Source of the DNA: Kribbella kalugense
Lineage (GTDB): Bacteria; Actinomycetota; Actinomycetes; Propionibacteriales; Kribbellaceae
Length of the DNA stretch: 64,000 bases
Assembly (NCBI RefSeq): GCF_004365875.1
Contig: NZ_SODF01000003.1
Span: 729,763 to 793,762, forward strand
Reading direction: 5' to 3'
The position numbers and the translations under genes were made by a program. Positions 44,944 through 53,787 of this stretch are shown here, piece by piece. The notes beneath the pieces were generated by a model. It did no database searches. It was not told where the DNA came from and saw only the letters and a list, made by a program, of their open reading frames with translations. The stretch's first letter is position 1. Every line of letters begins with the position of its first letter.

Positions 44944-46130
44944 GTGTAACCGTTCGCGACCAGGCCGGCCAGGACGCGGTCGCGGTGGTCCTCGCCCCGG
45001 AGTTCGAGCTGCAGCGCGACCTCGACCTCCTCAAGGCTCAGGGTCTCCGAGATGCGCTCGTGCAGGATCTCGATGATGTTGGCGTCCAGCTCGGCGATCC
45101 GGGTGAGCAACGTGGCCAGTCCGCCGGGCGTGTCCGGGATCCGCACCCGCAGCGACAGGTACCGCCCGGCCGCCGCCATACCGCTGCGGATCACTCGCAT
45201 CAGCAGCAGCGGGTCGATGTTGCCGCCGGAAAGCACTACGACGACCGGCGGCTTGAACCGCGTCGGCTCGTCGAGTACGGCAGCAACCGCGGCGGCACCG
45301 GCCGGCTCGACCACCAGCTTCGCGCGCTCGAGCACCAGCAAGAGTGCCTTGGACAACGAATCCTCGCTGACGGTCCGCACCTCACCGACATACCGCTGCA
45401 CCGTCTCGAACGGCACCTCCCCCGGCAGGCCGACCGCGATCCCGTCCGCCATCGTCGCCATCCGCTCCAGCTGCACCGGCTCCCCCGCCGCCAGCGACGC
45501 CGGGAACGCCGCCGCACCAGCTGCCTGTACGCCGACAACCTCGATCGGCATCCCGTCACGCTGCATCGCGGACGCGATCCCGGCGAGCAGACCGCCACCG
45601 CCGGTCGGTACGACGACGGTCCGGACCTGCGGGCACTGCTCGACGATCTCAAGACCGGTGGTCGCCTGACCGGCGACGATGTCTGGGTGGTCGAACGGAT
45701 GGATCAGCACCGCACCCGTCTCGGCCTCGAAGGCGCGGGCCGCGGTCAAGCAGTCGTCGATCGACGTACCGGCGAAGCGGACGTCTGCGCCGTACGCCCG
45801 GGTCGCCTTCTCCTTCGGGATCGCGGCGCCGTGCGGCATGAAGACGGTGGCCTTGATACCGAGCAGCTGGGCCGCCAGCGCGACGCCCTGCGCGTGGTTG
45901 CCCGCACTCGCCGCGACCACGCCCCGGTTGCGTTCGGCCTTGGACAATCTGGCCATCCGCACGTACGCGCCGCGTAGCTTGAACGATCCGGTCCGCTGCA
46001 GGTTCTCGCACTTCAAGAACACGTCCCCGCCGACCAGCTCGCTCAACCACCGCGAGTACTCCAACGGCGTCGGCGCCACCACGTCGTGCAGCAGATCGGC
46101 AGCCCGTGCAACATCCCTGGCATCGATCAC
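44928..46130 (-). CDS. threonine dehydratase with ACT domain
   Basis: The 400-residue PLP enzyme deaminates threonine (or serine) to 2-oxobutyrate, a precursor of isoleucine. The PLP lysine is in RTGSFKLRGAY (about residue 51), the phosphate loop is PTGGGGLLAGI and the serine that holds the pyridine is in VVVLSGGNIDP. A single C-terminal ACT domain (about 325-400) with DTPGGLATLLTRIAEL follows, as in the shorter actinobacterial IlvA/TdcB type. Convergent with the hydrolase gene, overlapping by 16 bases. Confidence 0.92.
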   Translation of the reverse strand: MIDARDVARAADLLHDVVAPTPLEYSRWLSELVGGDVFLKCENLQRTGSFKLRGAYVRMARLSKAERNRGVVAASAGNHAQGVALAAQLLGIKATVFMPHGAAIPKEKATRAYGADVRFAGTSIDDCLTAARAFEAETGAVLIHPFDHPDIVAGQATTGLEIVEQCPQVRTVVVPTGGGGLLAGIASAMQRDGMPIEVVGVQAAGAAAFPASLAAGEPVQLERMATMADGIAVGLPGEVPFETVQRYVGEVRTVSEDSLSKALLLVLERAKLVVEPAGAAAVAAVLDEPTRFKPPVVVVLSGGNIDPLLLMRVIRSGMAAAGRYLSLRVRIPDTPGGLATLLTRIAELDANIIEILHERISETLSLEEVEVALQLELRGEDHRDRVLAGLVANGYTYTLN

Positions 46131-46183
46131 GGGATCACCCTACGGGTGAAAAACGGTTGCGGCGGACACATACGCTGCAACAC

Positions 46184-47350
46184 ATGAGAGCCACGGCTGT
46201 CGGGGCGCGCCCGTCGAACCTCGAGCTGGAGGTTCCGGACGGGACCTGGTTCCCGGACGTCGAGCCGACGATCCTCGCGCTGCGCGACCAGGGTGTCGAA
46301 GGCGTCGTACTCACGTGCCTGTCCGACGAGCCGCTCACCTACGTGGTCATGGCGGACTCAGGTGAAGCCCCCAGCACTTCGGACCTGCCAGCCTGGACAA
46401 AGCCGGAGTGGTACGACGAAGCGCTGCCGTGGATCGCCGAGCACCTCGAAGCCACTGGCCCGTGGACGCAGGTTCGCTCCTGGGGTTTGTCGAACGTACT
46501 GCGCTTTCCAACGGCCGACGGCGACGTCTACTTCAAGGCGATCGCGCACTCGACGACCATCACACCGACTCGGCCGGACGCCTTGCCGATGCTGTTCGCC
46601 CACGAGCCGTTGTTCCTGCAGAGGATGTCCATCGACCGTCCAGGCGAGGTGCCGGCGCCGATCGCGATCGACGAGAAACGTGCCTGGATGCTGCTGCCCG
46701 ACGCCGGCTCACCGCTCGCCGACGAGACCGACATCGACGTCTGGATCGACGCGGTACGGCGGCATGCTCGACTGCAACGCAGTTATGCGGATCAGCCCGG
46801 GCGACTGCTTGAGTTCAGCTGCGCCGACCGTCGACTCGCCGTACTCGACGCCGAGCTGGATCGGCTGCTCGGACCGAACTCGATCACCGAGCGTCTCGAG
46901 CCGGCCGACCGGGATCAGTTGCCGGATCGCGGTAAGCAGTTGCGCGAGGCAATCATCGAGTTGACGGCGATCGGCGTACCGGAGACCTTGTTGCACGGCG
47001 ATCTGCACCCACGGAACGTTGCTGTCCGCAATGGTATTCCGCTGGCCTTCGACTGGACCGACGCGGCGCTGGCGCATCCGTTCCTGGACCTGGTGACTTT
47101 CGTCGAGGAGACGCGGTCGAAGCTCTCGGCCGACCCACGAGTGCTCGATGCGTACCTGAGCGAGTGGGAAGAGTACGCCTCGCCGGCTGACCTCCGGCGC
47201 GCGCTCGAGCTCGCTGAGGAACTCGGCGCGCTCTACCAGATCATGACGTACGTACACCTGCCCGATCACCTGGCCGGACCGAGCAAGGAGTCGATGGTGC
47301 GCGGCGGTGTGTGGTGGCTGCGGAAGCTGCTAGCGGTGCAGGATCGCTAG
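46184..47350 (+). CDS. phosphotransferase (APH family)
   Basis: The 388-residue protein has the catalytic loop LLHGDLHPRNVAV (about residue 271) and metal loop AFDWTDAALAHPFLDLVTF. The N-terminal 100 residues do not look like a kinase lobe and may hold a separate domain. Substrate unknown. ATG 46184 is chosen since the frame before it lies in the divergent ilvA promoter region. The 3' end overlaps the first metallopeptidase gene by 21 bases. Confidence 0.82.
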   Translation: MRATAVGARPSNLELEVPDGTWFPDVEPTILALRDQGVEGVVLTCLSDEPLTYVVMADSGEAPSTSDLPAWTKPEWYDEALPWIAEHLEATGPWTQVRSWGLSNVLRFPTADGDVYFKAIAHSTTITPTRPDALPMLFAHEPLFLQRMSIDRPGEVPAPIAIDEKRAWMLLPDAGSPLADETDIDVWIDAVRRHARLQRSYADQPGRLLEFSCADRRLAVLDAELDRLLGPNSITERLEPADRDQLPDRGKQLREAIIELTAIGVPETLLHGDLHPRNVAVRNGIPLAFDWTDAALAHPFLDLVTFVEETRSKLSADPRVLDAYLSEWEEYASPADLRRALELAEELGALYQIMTYVHLPDHLAGPSKESMVRGGVWWLRKLLAVQDR

Positions 47351-48097
47351 CTGGTTGCGCATACCGCGGCGTACCGGCGGATCCAGGTGCCGCTCCCAGG
47401 CTGGCCTGCGTTCACCCCGCAACATGGCGTAGTACGCGAGGGCCTCGGACAGCGCGGCCTCGCGGAGGTAGCCGCGGGCCAGCGCCTGCTTGCCTCGCCC
47501 GTTCGGCCGGGGACGTCGCTCGTACGCCGCGTTGGCGGTGAAGATCCCGAGTCCGTAGAAGACGGTGATCAGGTCGGTCAGTGGCTCGTGGTCGGGCCGG
47601 CCGGTCAGCGAGATCCGGCCGCCGCCGAGCAGCAGTTCGTGCCCGACCTCGTGGGCGTAGATCGCGATCAGCGCGACCGGGTCGGCGGTCAGCGCGGGCG
47701 AGAGGTGGATCTCGTTCTGGTCGGTGCCGCGGATCCAGCGCCCGTGCTGCTCCTTCACCACCACGGTTGTGCCGCGGTTGGCGGGACGGCGGACGCCGTT
47801 GAGCTCGAAGCTGAGTCCGCACTGGCCGGGCCGAAGATCCATCCGGCCGTCGACCCGGCCGCACAGTTCGGCCGCGGCCGCCCGGCTTCCGTCGTACCCG
47901 TCGGGGATGACGTCGTCCGGCAGGGCGATCGGGCGGAGCAGGATGTCGCGGCCGAACTCGGCCACCAGCCAGTCCATCGACGAGCGGATCCAACGGCGGC
48001 TGCCGCCAGGCAACCGCTCGCGTGGTGCCTTCAGCTGGGATCGCACCTGCTGACTTCGACGTAGCTGCCCGATCGGATTCCTCACCCGCGGGATCAT
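47330..48097 (-). CDS. HExxH metallopeptidase paralogue 1 (short)
   Basis: The 255-residue protein has a putative zinc site HEVGHELLLGG (about residue 150) with a downstream Glu in EPLTDLITVFYGLGIFTANAA, the gluzincin HExxH...E pattern. It shares with its two neighbours the N-terminal pattern LPGGSRRWIRSSMDWL and DGYDGSRAAAAELC and the C-terminal LREAALSEALAYY. It has no signal peptide, so it probably acts in the cytosol. It lacks the central insert of about 90-110 residues seen in the other two. The start at 48097 is chosen by alignment to them. Substrate and role unknown. Confidence 0.75.
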   Translation of the reverse strand: MIPRVRNPIGQLRRSQQVRSQLKAPRERLPGGSRRWIRSSMDWLVAEFGRDILLRPIALPDDVIPDGYDGSRAAAAELCGRVDGRMDLRPGQCGLSFELNGVRRPANRGTTVVVKEQHGRWIRGTDQNEIHLSPALTADPVALIAIYAHEVGHELLLGGGRISLTGRPDHEPLTDLITVFYGLGIFTANAAYERRPRPNGRGKQALARGYLREAALSEALAYYAMLRGERRPAWERHLDPPVRRGMRNQLAILHR

Positions 48098-48134
48098 GCC
48101 TGGCCGGCGTCTCGGCAAACCTGCCGGGTCCGCA

Positions 48135-49175
48135 TCAGGCCAGCGGCGCACCTTCCTGGATCGACGCGATCTCGGCTGCCGCGACCATCACTGAGAGCCG
48201 GGCGAACGTGCGGGCCTGGACCGGTCGGTCGAGCTCGGTCGGCATCGTCGGCAACGGCGACTCCGGCCACAAGAGGTGCCGACGGAAGCAGTACGCCGCC
48301 AACGCTTCCGAGGCGCCGCGCTCACCCAGGTAGCCCAGGCTCTGCAGTGTTTCGCGGCGGCCGCGCACCGGCTCGACCGCCTGGTTCGCGAGGAAGATGC
48401 CGAACCCGTGGAACACCGCGAACAGGTCGGTGACCGCCTCGGCGTCCCGCCGTTGCCGGTCCATCAGGTGATATCCCCAGAGCACCTCGTGCCCGAGCTC
48501 GTGAGCGATGGCAGCTACCACCGTGGCCGGGTCGGCGAGAACGTCGGCCGACAGCATGACCGCCGTACCCTCGTAGCCGCCGGTGCGCAGATCTACCCAG
48601 CAAGCCCGCGAACCGCCGCCTGCCGGTGCCGACCAGATCGCCTCGGCGCGTTCGCAGAGCTCGGCTCGCCGGTCCAGGTTCGTCTCCTGGAGGATCGCCG
48701 TACTGCGTTGCAGCTCGGCCCGCAGCTCGCGCTCGGCGAGCACGCTGATTTCGGCCTCGAATCCCGCGGCGGCCAGTGCGGCCACCTCGGCCATCGTCAT
48801 CGTTGCCCTGAGCCCCGAGACCGCGACTTCGGGGCACTGCTCGGCGTTGAGGCGGTGGACGGCCGCGCTACGGGCAGCGGCTCGGACCTCGTCCATCCGG
48901 AAACTGAACCGGATCCGGTCGTCGGGCACCTCCATCCAGGCACAGACCTTCAGGCAGAGTTCGCGGGCCGCCTGCTCCGAGCCGTCGTACCCCCTGGGCA
49001 CGAAGACGCTTGGCAGCACGGGCGGACGACGCAGTGGCTCGACCCCGAACCGGCCGGTCAACCAGTCCAGCGAGTCCTCCATCCACTGTTCCGGTCCACC
49101 GGGCAGCACGACCTTCGGCCCGTACAGGCGCTCCCGGTCCCGCCGCCGGCGCCGCCACGCACCGATCAGATTCAT
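48135..49175 (-). CDS. HExxH metallopeptidase paralogue 2
   Basis: The 346-residue protein has the zinc motif AHELGHEVLWGYH and a downstream Glu in EAVTDLFAVFHGFGIFLANQAVE. N-terminal pattern LPGGPEQWMEDSLDWL and GYDGSEQAARELCLKV, and C-terminal LGERGASEALAAYCFRRH match its neighbours. A central helical insert (about residues 115-195) with ERELRAELQRSTAI separates the two shared regions. No signal peptide. ATG 49175 is chosen by alignment; a TTG at 49217 is possible. Function unknown. Confidence 0.75.
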   Translation of the reverse strand: MNLIGAWRRRRRDRERLYGPKVVLPGGPEQWMEDSLDWLTGRFGVEPLRRPPVLPSVFVPRGYDGSEQAARELCLKVCAWMEVPDDRIRFSFRMDEVRAAARSAAVHRLNAEQCPEVAVSGLRATMTMAEVAALAAAGFEAEISVLAERELRAELQRSTAILQETNLDRRAELCERAEAIWSAPAGGGSRACWVDLRTGGYEGTAVMLSADVLADPATVVAAIAHELGHEVLWGYHLMDRQRRDAEAVTDLFAVFHGFGIFLANQAVEPVRGRRETLQSLGYLGERGASEALAAYCFRRHLLWPESPLPTMPTELDRPVQARTFARLSVMVAAAEIASIQEGAPLA

Positions 49176-49230
49176 ATCGAAACTGACGCGGCTGGCTCGG
49201 CGGCCGTTCCACTTCAATGTTGCAGCTGGA

Positions 49231-50352
49231 TCACCAACCCAACGCGGTCGGTGGGCCGCCGATCAGCTCGTCGAGCCGGGCGACGAAGCGGGCTCGTGGT
49301 TCGGGGTCGAGGGCCTGGTGCCAGGCCGGGAGCAGCGGGCCGTCACGGACGAGTCGGTGCTGCTGGAAGCGGTAGACGGCGAGTGCTTCGGCGACGGCCG
49401 TTTCGCCTAGGTAGCCGAAGGTTTCGACGGTCGGGGTGTCGATCGTGGTCTCGTCGAGGGCGGCGTTCGCGTGCGCGATGCCGAAGCCGTGGAGTACGGC
49501 GTACAGGTCGGTCAGCGGCTCCCGCAGTACGCCGGTGGCACCGGGGACGTCCGACGACATCAGGACTTGGTGACCGAGCTCGTGTGATGCTGCGGAGAGG
49601 AGGACGGTCGGGTCCGCGAGGATGTCGGAGCCGAGCATGACTGCGGTGTGGCCGGGTAAGAGCTCGACGCCGGGCATGCAGTAGGTCAGGTCGGTCCAGC
49701 GTCCGGCAGTCCGCGACTCTGCGGCGGCGGCCTCGGGATCCGGGCGGGCTGGTTGCTGTTCGAGCTCGGCGCGTCGGTCGGGGTTTGGTTCGGCTGCGAT
49801 GTGGCGGCAGCGGACGAGTTCGGTGAGGAAGTCGAGGAAGGCGAACCGCTGGATCTCCGGCAACAGCCCGTCGCCAACACCGTCAGGCTCCTCCGGCGAA
49901 GCATCGTGCACCCCACACTCCACCAACAACTCCGCAAACCGATCCTTCGGCGCGACGCCGAGCAGCCTCGAGTACTTCCGTACAGCGGCAATGTCGCCAG
50001 ATGCAGCCCCGTGGAAGGCGGGTAGTGATTGCGCGACGAATGCGTTGACGAGGGTTGCCCCGAGCAACTGACCGGCCTCGACCACCTTCTCCAGCCGAAA
50101 GCTGAACCGGATCCGCTCAGACGGAATACCCATCCGCTCAGCCACTCTCAGGCACAACTCCCGAGCAGCCTCCTCAGACCCGTCGTACCCGTCCGCGACG
50201 AACTCCTTCGGCACGACCGCCGGCCGGCGCAACGGATCTGTCCCGAAGTGGTCGATCAGCAGCCGCAGCGACTCGACGACCCACCGCCGCGGTCCGCCAG
50301 GCAGCTCCACCTTCGGCGCCCGCACGAGATCGCGGAAGGACATGTCCGTCAT
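49231..50352 (-). CDS. HExxH metallopeptidase paralogue 3
   Basis: The 373-residue protein has the zinc motif SHELGHQVLMSSD and a downstream Glu in EPLTDLYAVLHGFGIAHANAA. It begins like its two downstream paralogues (LPGGPRRWVVESLRLL, DGYDGSEEAARELCLRV) and has the longest central insert, rich in acidic and Pro residues. ATG 50352 is preceded by GGAG at 5 bases. As the first gene of the trio it probably carries the promoter for all three. Function unknown. Confidence 0.78.
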   Translation of the reverse strand: MTDMSFRDLVRAPKVELPGGPRRWVVESLRLLIDHFGTDPLRRPAVVPKEFVADGYDGSEEAARELCLRVAERMGIPSERIRFSFRLEKVVEAGQLLGATLVNAFVAQSLPAFHGAASGDIAAVRKYSRLLGVAPKDRFAELLVECGVHDASPEEPDGVGDGLLPEIQRFAFLDFLTELVRCRHIAAEPNPDRRAELEQQPARPDPEAAAAESRTAGRWTDLTYCMPGVELLPGHTAVMLGSDILADPTVLLSAASHELGHQVLMSSDVPGATGVLREPLTDLYAVLHGFGIAHANAALDETTIDTPTVETFGYLGETAVAEALAVYRFQQHRLVRDGPLLPAWHQALDPEPRARFVARLDELIGGPPTALGW

Positions 50353-50389
50353 GCCCACTCCGACGGCGCTGCGCCTCAGCGCGTTCCGA

Positions 50390-51193
50390 TCACTTCAGCA
50401 GGAGTTTGCCGAGGCGACGGGAAGCGACGTACATGCCGAACGTGCCCATCGCCGCCAGATAGAAGGCGTGGATCAGCAGGAACCAGCTGACGTTGCCGGT
50501 GGCGAAGGCGCGTTCGAGGACGACGCCCTGGTAGAGCGGGGTGATCTCGACCAGCCAGCGGATCGCGCCCGGGTACGTCTCGACCGGGTAGAACGTGGCC
50601 GAAAACAGGAACATCGGCATGATCGCCAACTGCACGAACTCGAAGTCCTGCCAGCTCCGCATGAACGTGGTCAGCGCCATCCCCGCACCGGCGAACGCGA
50701 ACCCGATCAGCACCGACGCCGGCAGCGCGAGCAGCGCCCACCACGACGAGATCAGACCCATGATCAGCATCACCAGGACGAACATCGCCGAGTAGATCGC
50801 GCCGCGCAGCAGCGCCCACGTCACCTCGCCGGTCGCCACGTCCCACGGCTTCAGCGGGGTCGCGAGCATCGAGTCGTAGAGCTTGGCGTACTTCATCCGG
50901 AAGAAGATGTTGTACGTCGAGTCGAAGATCGCACCGTTCATCGCCGAACTGGCCAGCATCGCCGGCGCCACGAATGCGGCGTACGCGATCTTGGTCCCGT
51001 CGGCCAACGTGAAGTCGCCGACCAGGTGGGCCACGCCGATGCCGATCGAGAGCAGGTAGAACACCGGCTCGAAGAACCCGGACAGGAAGACGACCCACGA
51101 CCGTCGGTAGAGCAGGAAGTTCCGCTCGACGATATGTCGCCCACCACCGAGGCGGACCGGAACCGGGACAACCCGGGCTGCAATAGTTGCCAT
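50390..51193 (-). CDS. ABC-2 type exporter permease 2
   Basis: The 267-residue membrane protein has six helices and the NodJ-like pattern RNFLLYRRSWVVFLSGFFEPVFYLLSIG and FSATFYPVETYPGAIRWLVEITPLYQ. It pairs with the permease encoded just before it and shares its ATPase, as in NodIJ/lipooligosaccharide-type exporters. The start codon overlaps the previous stop codon (ATGA). Confidence 0.92.
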   Translation of the reverse strand: MATIAARVVPVPVRLGGGRHIVERNFLLYRRSWVVFLSGFFEPVFYLLSIGIGVAHLVGDFTLADGTKIAYAAFVAPAMLASSAMNGAIFDSTYNIFFRMKYAKLYDSMLATPLKPWDVATGEVTWALLRGAIYSAMFVLVMLIMGLISSWWALLALPASVLIGFAFAGAGMALTTFMRSWQDFEFVQLAIMPMFLFSATFYPVETYPGAIRWLVEITPLYQGVVLERAFATGNVSWFLLIHAFYLAAMGTFGMYVASRRLGKLLLK

Positions 51194-51975
51194 CAGCGGA
51201 TCAACTTTCGGGTGAAGCCGCGGACGGCGAGCCAAGTGCCGGCGATGAACCAGGCCAGCAGGTAGACGACGTTGACGAGCGCCAGCCACGGGTTGACCGT
51301 GCCGAAGCTCAGGTTGCGGGACAGGTCGACCGCGTGCCACAGCGGACTCACGTACGCGAGCCACTCGATCCAGTTCGGCAGCTGCGAGACCGGGAAGAAC
51401 GCACCGGAGAACAGGAATGCCGGGACCACGCCGAAGCGGAAGATCATCGCGAAGCCGGAGTCGTTCTCCAGGGTCGTCGCGTACGCCGCGATCGGACCGG
51501 CGACCGCCATCCCGACGAGCAGCGCGACCGGCAACCCGAGCACGCCGAGCGGCGACCTCAGCCCGCCGAACAACGTGATGATCACCAGGAACACCGCACA
51601 CGAGCTCAGCACCCGAAACGCGATGAACGCGAGCTGCCCGTAGACAACATCCGCCGGCCGCAGCGGCGTCGCGATCATCGAGTGGTAGAACTTCTGCCAC
51701 TTCAGCCCGGACATCACCGGGTATGTCGACTCACCGACCGCGATCTGCATAGCGGTCGAGGCCAGCAGCCCAGGCGCGATGAATTGCAGGTAGCTGACCC
51801 CACCGAGCGCGCCTGTCCCGTTGCTGTCGACGAACGAGCCGAGCCCGATCCCCATCGCGGCCAGGTAGAGCATCGGCAGCAGGAAGCTGCTGATCATCGT
51901 GCCCTTCCAGGTCCGCTTGTAGACGGTCAGCCAGTAGTCGAACATCCGGCGACCGTTCTCAACGGCAAGTGCCAT
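51193..51975 (-). CDS. ABC-2 type exporter permease 1
   Basis: The 260-residue membrane protein has the same layout as its neighbour: RTWKGTMISSFLLPMLYLAAMGIGLG at the start, KWQKFYHSMIATPLRPADVVYGQL in the loop and FLFSGAFFPVSQLPNWIEWLAYVSPLWH near the end. It begins with ATGA overlap to the ATPase gene, so all three genes are translationally coupled. Confidence 0.92.
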   Translation of the reverse strand: MALAVENGRRMFDYWLTVYKRTWKGTMISSFLLPMLYLAAMGIGLGSFVDSNGTGALGGVSYLQFIAPGLLASTAMQIAVGESTYPVMSGLKWQKFYHSMIATPLRPADVVYGQLAFIAFRVLSSCAVFLVIITLFGGLRSPLGVLGLPVALLVGMAVAGPIAAYATTLENDSGFAMIFRFGVVPAFLFSGAFFPVSQLPNWIEWLAYVSPLWHAVDLSRNLSFGTVNPWLALVNVVYLLAWFIAGTWLAVRGFTRKLIR

Positions 51976-52922
51976 CAGTCCACCAACGTCCGGCCGGTGA
52001 GGCGGAGGAACACGTCCTCCAAGGTGGAGCGACGTACCAGCACAGCGGCAGGTTGGAGGCCGCGCTCGTGTACGGCGGCGACCGCGCGCTCGCCGTCGTC
52101 GGTGTAGAGCAGCAGACGGTCCGGCAGTACTTCGATGCGCTGGGCAAGATCCTCGACCTTGCCGGCCAGGGCGTCGTGATCGGCAAGCATCACGTCCGGC
52201 CCGAACCGCAGCTCGGTCACCTCGCGGGTCGAGTAGTCCCGGATCAGTTCCGCCGGCGAACCCTCGGCCGCGATCAGGCCGCCGTCCATCACCACGAGCC
52301 GGTCGCAGAGCTGCTCGGCCTCGTCCATGTAGTGGGTGGTGATGATCAGCGTCACGCCGGCCTGTTTGAGCCGGAACAGCTTGTCCCACAACAGATGCCG
52401 GGCCTGCGGGTCGAGACCGGTTGTCGGCTCGTCGAGGAGGAGCAGGTCGGGCTTGCTGACCAGCGACCGCGCGATCGTCAGCCGGCGCTTCATGCCGCCG
52501 GACAGCTCGTCGACCTTGACCTTCGCCTTCTCGGTCAGCGCGACGAACTCGAGCAGCTCGTCCGCCCGGAGCCGGCACTCCGCCCGGCTGAGTCCGAAGT
52601 ACCGTCCGTAGATCGTGAGGTTCTCCCGGACGGTCAGCTCGGTGTCCAGGGTGTCGTCCTGCGGGCAGACACCCAGCCGGGCGCGGATCGACGGGCCGTC
52701 GGTGGCCGGGTCCAGGCCGAGGATCCGCAGCGTGCCGCCGCTGGCCGGGGAGACCGCGCCGATCATCCGCATCGTCGACGACTTGCCGGCGCCGTTCGGC
52801 CCGAGGAAGCCGAACGCCTCGCCCTTCCATACGTCCAGGTCGATCCCGCGCACCGCCTCGAAGTCGCCGTACGACTTCCGCAGGTCGCGAACATGAACCA
52901 GAGACTCCCGCTGCTCACTCAC
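51975..52922 (-). CDS. ABC exporter ATP-binding protein (NodI-like)
   Basis: The 315-residue ATPase has Walker [17 protein letters not shown] (about residues 38-53), signature ELSGGMKRRLTIARSL, Walker B LLLLDEPTTGLDPQAR and the C-terminal domain ending STLEDVFLRLTGRTLVD. It energises the two permeases that follow. It begins 10 bases after the MerR gene on the same strand, so the MerR protein may control the exporter. Confidence 0.94.
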   Translation of the reverse strand: MSEQRESLVHVRDLRKSYGDFEAVRGIDLDVWKGEAFGFLGPNGAGKSSTMRMIGAVSPASGGTLRILGLDPATDGPSIRARLGVCPQDDTLDTELTVRENLTIYGRYFGLSRAECRLRADELLEFVALTEKAKVKVDELSGGMKRRLTIARSLVSKPDLLLLDEPTTGLDPQARHLLWDKLFRLKQAGVTLIITTHYMDEAEQLCDRLVVMDGGLIAAEGSPAELIRDYSTREVTELRFGPDVMLADHDALAGKVEDLAQRIEVLPDRLLLYTDDGERAVAAVHERGLQPAAVLVRRSTLEDVFLRLTGRTLVD

Positions 52923-52932
52923 CTGCCCGACA

Positions 52933-53730
52933 CTAGACGGACCTCCGGACAGTTTTCTTGTCGTTTTGGGCGAATCCGAGCCGCTGCACCGCGTACGCCC
53001 TGATCGCGACCGCCAGCCACTCGGGCAGTTCCTCGTCCACGGACGCGATGATCGAGCGCTGATCCGCGTTGTCGAGGATCAGATCACCGAGCGCGTAGTA
53101 CGTCGCGGGAGTCGCCGGCCAGAGCTGCAGTACGCCGTCGTAGTGCTGCTCCGTCAGCTCGAGCGCCTCGGCAGAGTCCGGCCGTACGCCGCGGTCGCGC
53201 GCAGCTGCCATCCGCAACAGCAGCCGGCGCCCCTCGTCACCCATCCGCTCGTAGTCCTCCCGCGTCCAGCCGTCCGTCGCCCGGACCGCCTTCTCGAACC
53301 CCTCGGCCGCGGCCACACCAAACCGGTCGGCCAGATCGTCCCGCAAGCGAGACCGAGCCTGCGACAGCCCGGCAAAGAACTCGTCGTCGGTCACGGTCTC
53401 GTCGCCGGACAGCCCAGCGATCGTTCGGTCGACGGCGCCGAGGATGTCGTCCAGGCGCCGCCGCTCCTGCAGCAACTGCGCGCGATGGTCCTGCAACGCG
53501 CTGACCTCGTCGTCCTGCTCGTCCAGGATCCGCGCGATCGCCGGCAGCGGTACGCCGAGCTCGCGAAGCAGCAGAATCCGTTGCAGGCGGAGCAATTCGG
53601 GCCGGCCGTAGTACCGGTAGCCGTTCGGGGCGACCCGACCGGGTGGGAGCAGGCCGATCGAGTCGTAGTGGCGCAGGGTCCGCACCGAGACACCGGCGAG
53701 CCGGGCGACCTCGCTGACCGTGCGCTCCAC
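52933..53730 (-). CDS. MerR-family regulator with TipAS-type domain
   Basis: The 265-residue protein has an N-terminal MerR winged helix (TVSEVARLAGVSVRTLRHYDSIGLLPP, residues 4-30), a coiled-coil dimer helix (about 80-115) and a C-terminal TipAS-like domain (about 135-255), which in TipA binds thiopeptide antibiotics. It probably activates a promoter with a 19-bp spacer seen just upstream (53749-53779, toward the amidohydrolase) and perhaps the ABC operon behind it. Confidence 0.9.
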   Translation of the reverse strand: MERTVSEVARLAGVSVRTLRHYDSIGLLPPGRVAPNGYRYYGRPELLRLQRILLLRELGVPLPAIARILDEQDDEVSALQDHRAQLLQERRRLDDILGAVDRTIAGLSGDETVTDDEFFAGLSQARSRLRDDLADRFGVAAAEGFEKAVRATDGWTREDYERMGDEGRRLLLRMAAARDRGVRPDSAEALELTEQHYDGVLQLWPATPATYYALGDLILDNADQRSIIASVDEELPEWLAVAIRAYAVQRLGFAQNDKKTVRRSV

Positions 53731-53748
53731 GACACCTCCGAATTCGGG

Positions 53749-53779
53749 TTGGACTATGACGTTACGTCACCCTTTAGCG
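53749..53779 (+). promoter_or_regulatory. MerR-type promoter with 19-bp spacer
   Basis: TTGGAC (53749-53754) and TTAGCG (53774-53779) are 19 bp apart, and the spacer holds the dyad TGACGT-T-ACGTCA (53757-53769). Over-long spacers with a central dyad are the hallmark of MerR-activated promoters. The amidohydrolase ATG follows 8 bases later, so the mRNA would be leaderless or nearly so. Confidence 0.6.
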
Positions 53780-53787
53780 TCCGCAGC

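Noticed and set aside
52966-53787. A 274-residue N-terminal extension of the amidohydrolase
   Set aside because: It is antisense to the MerR gene and crosses the MerR-type promoter; ATG 53788 begins the family domain.
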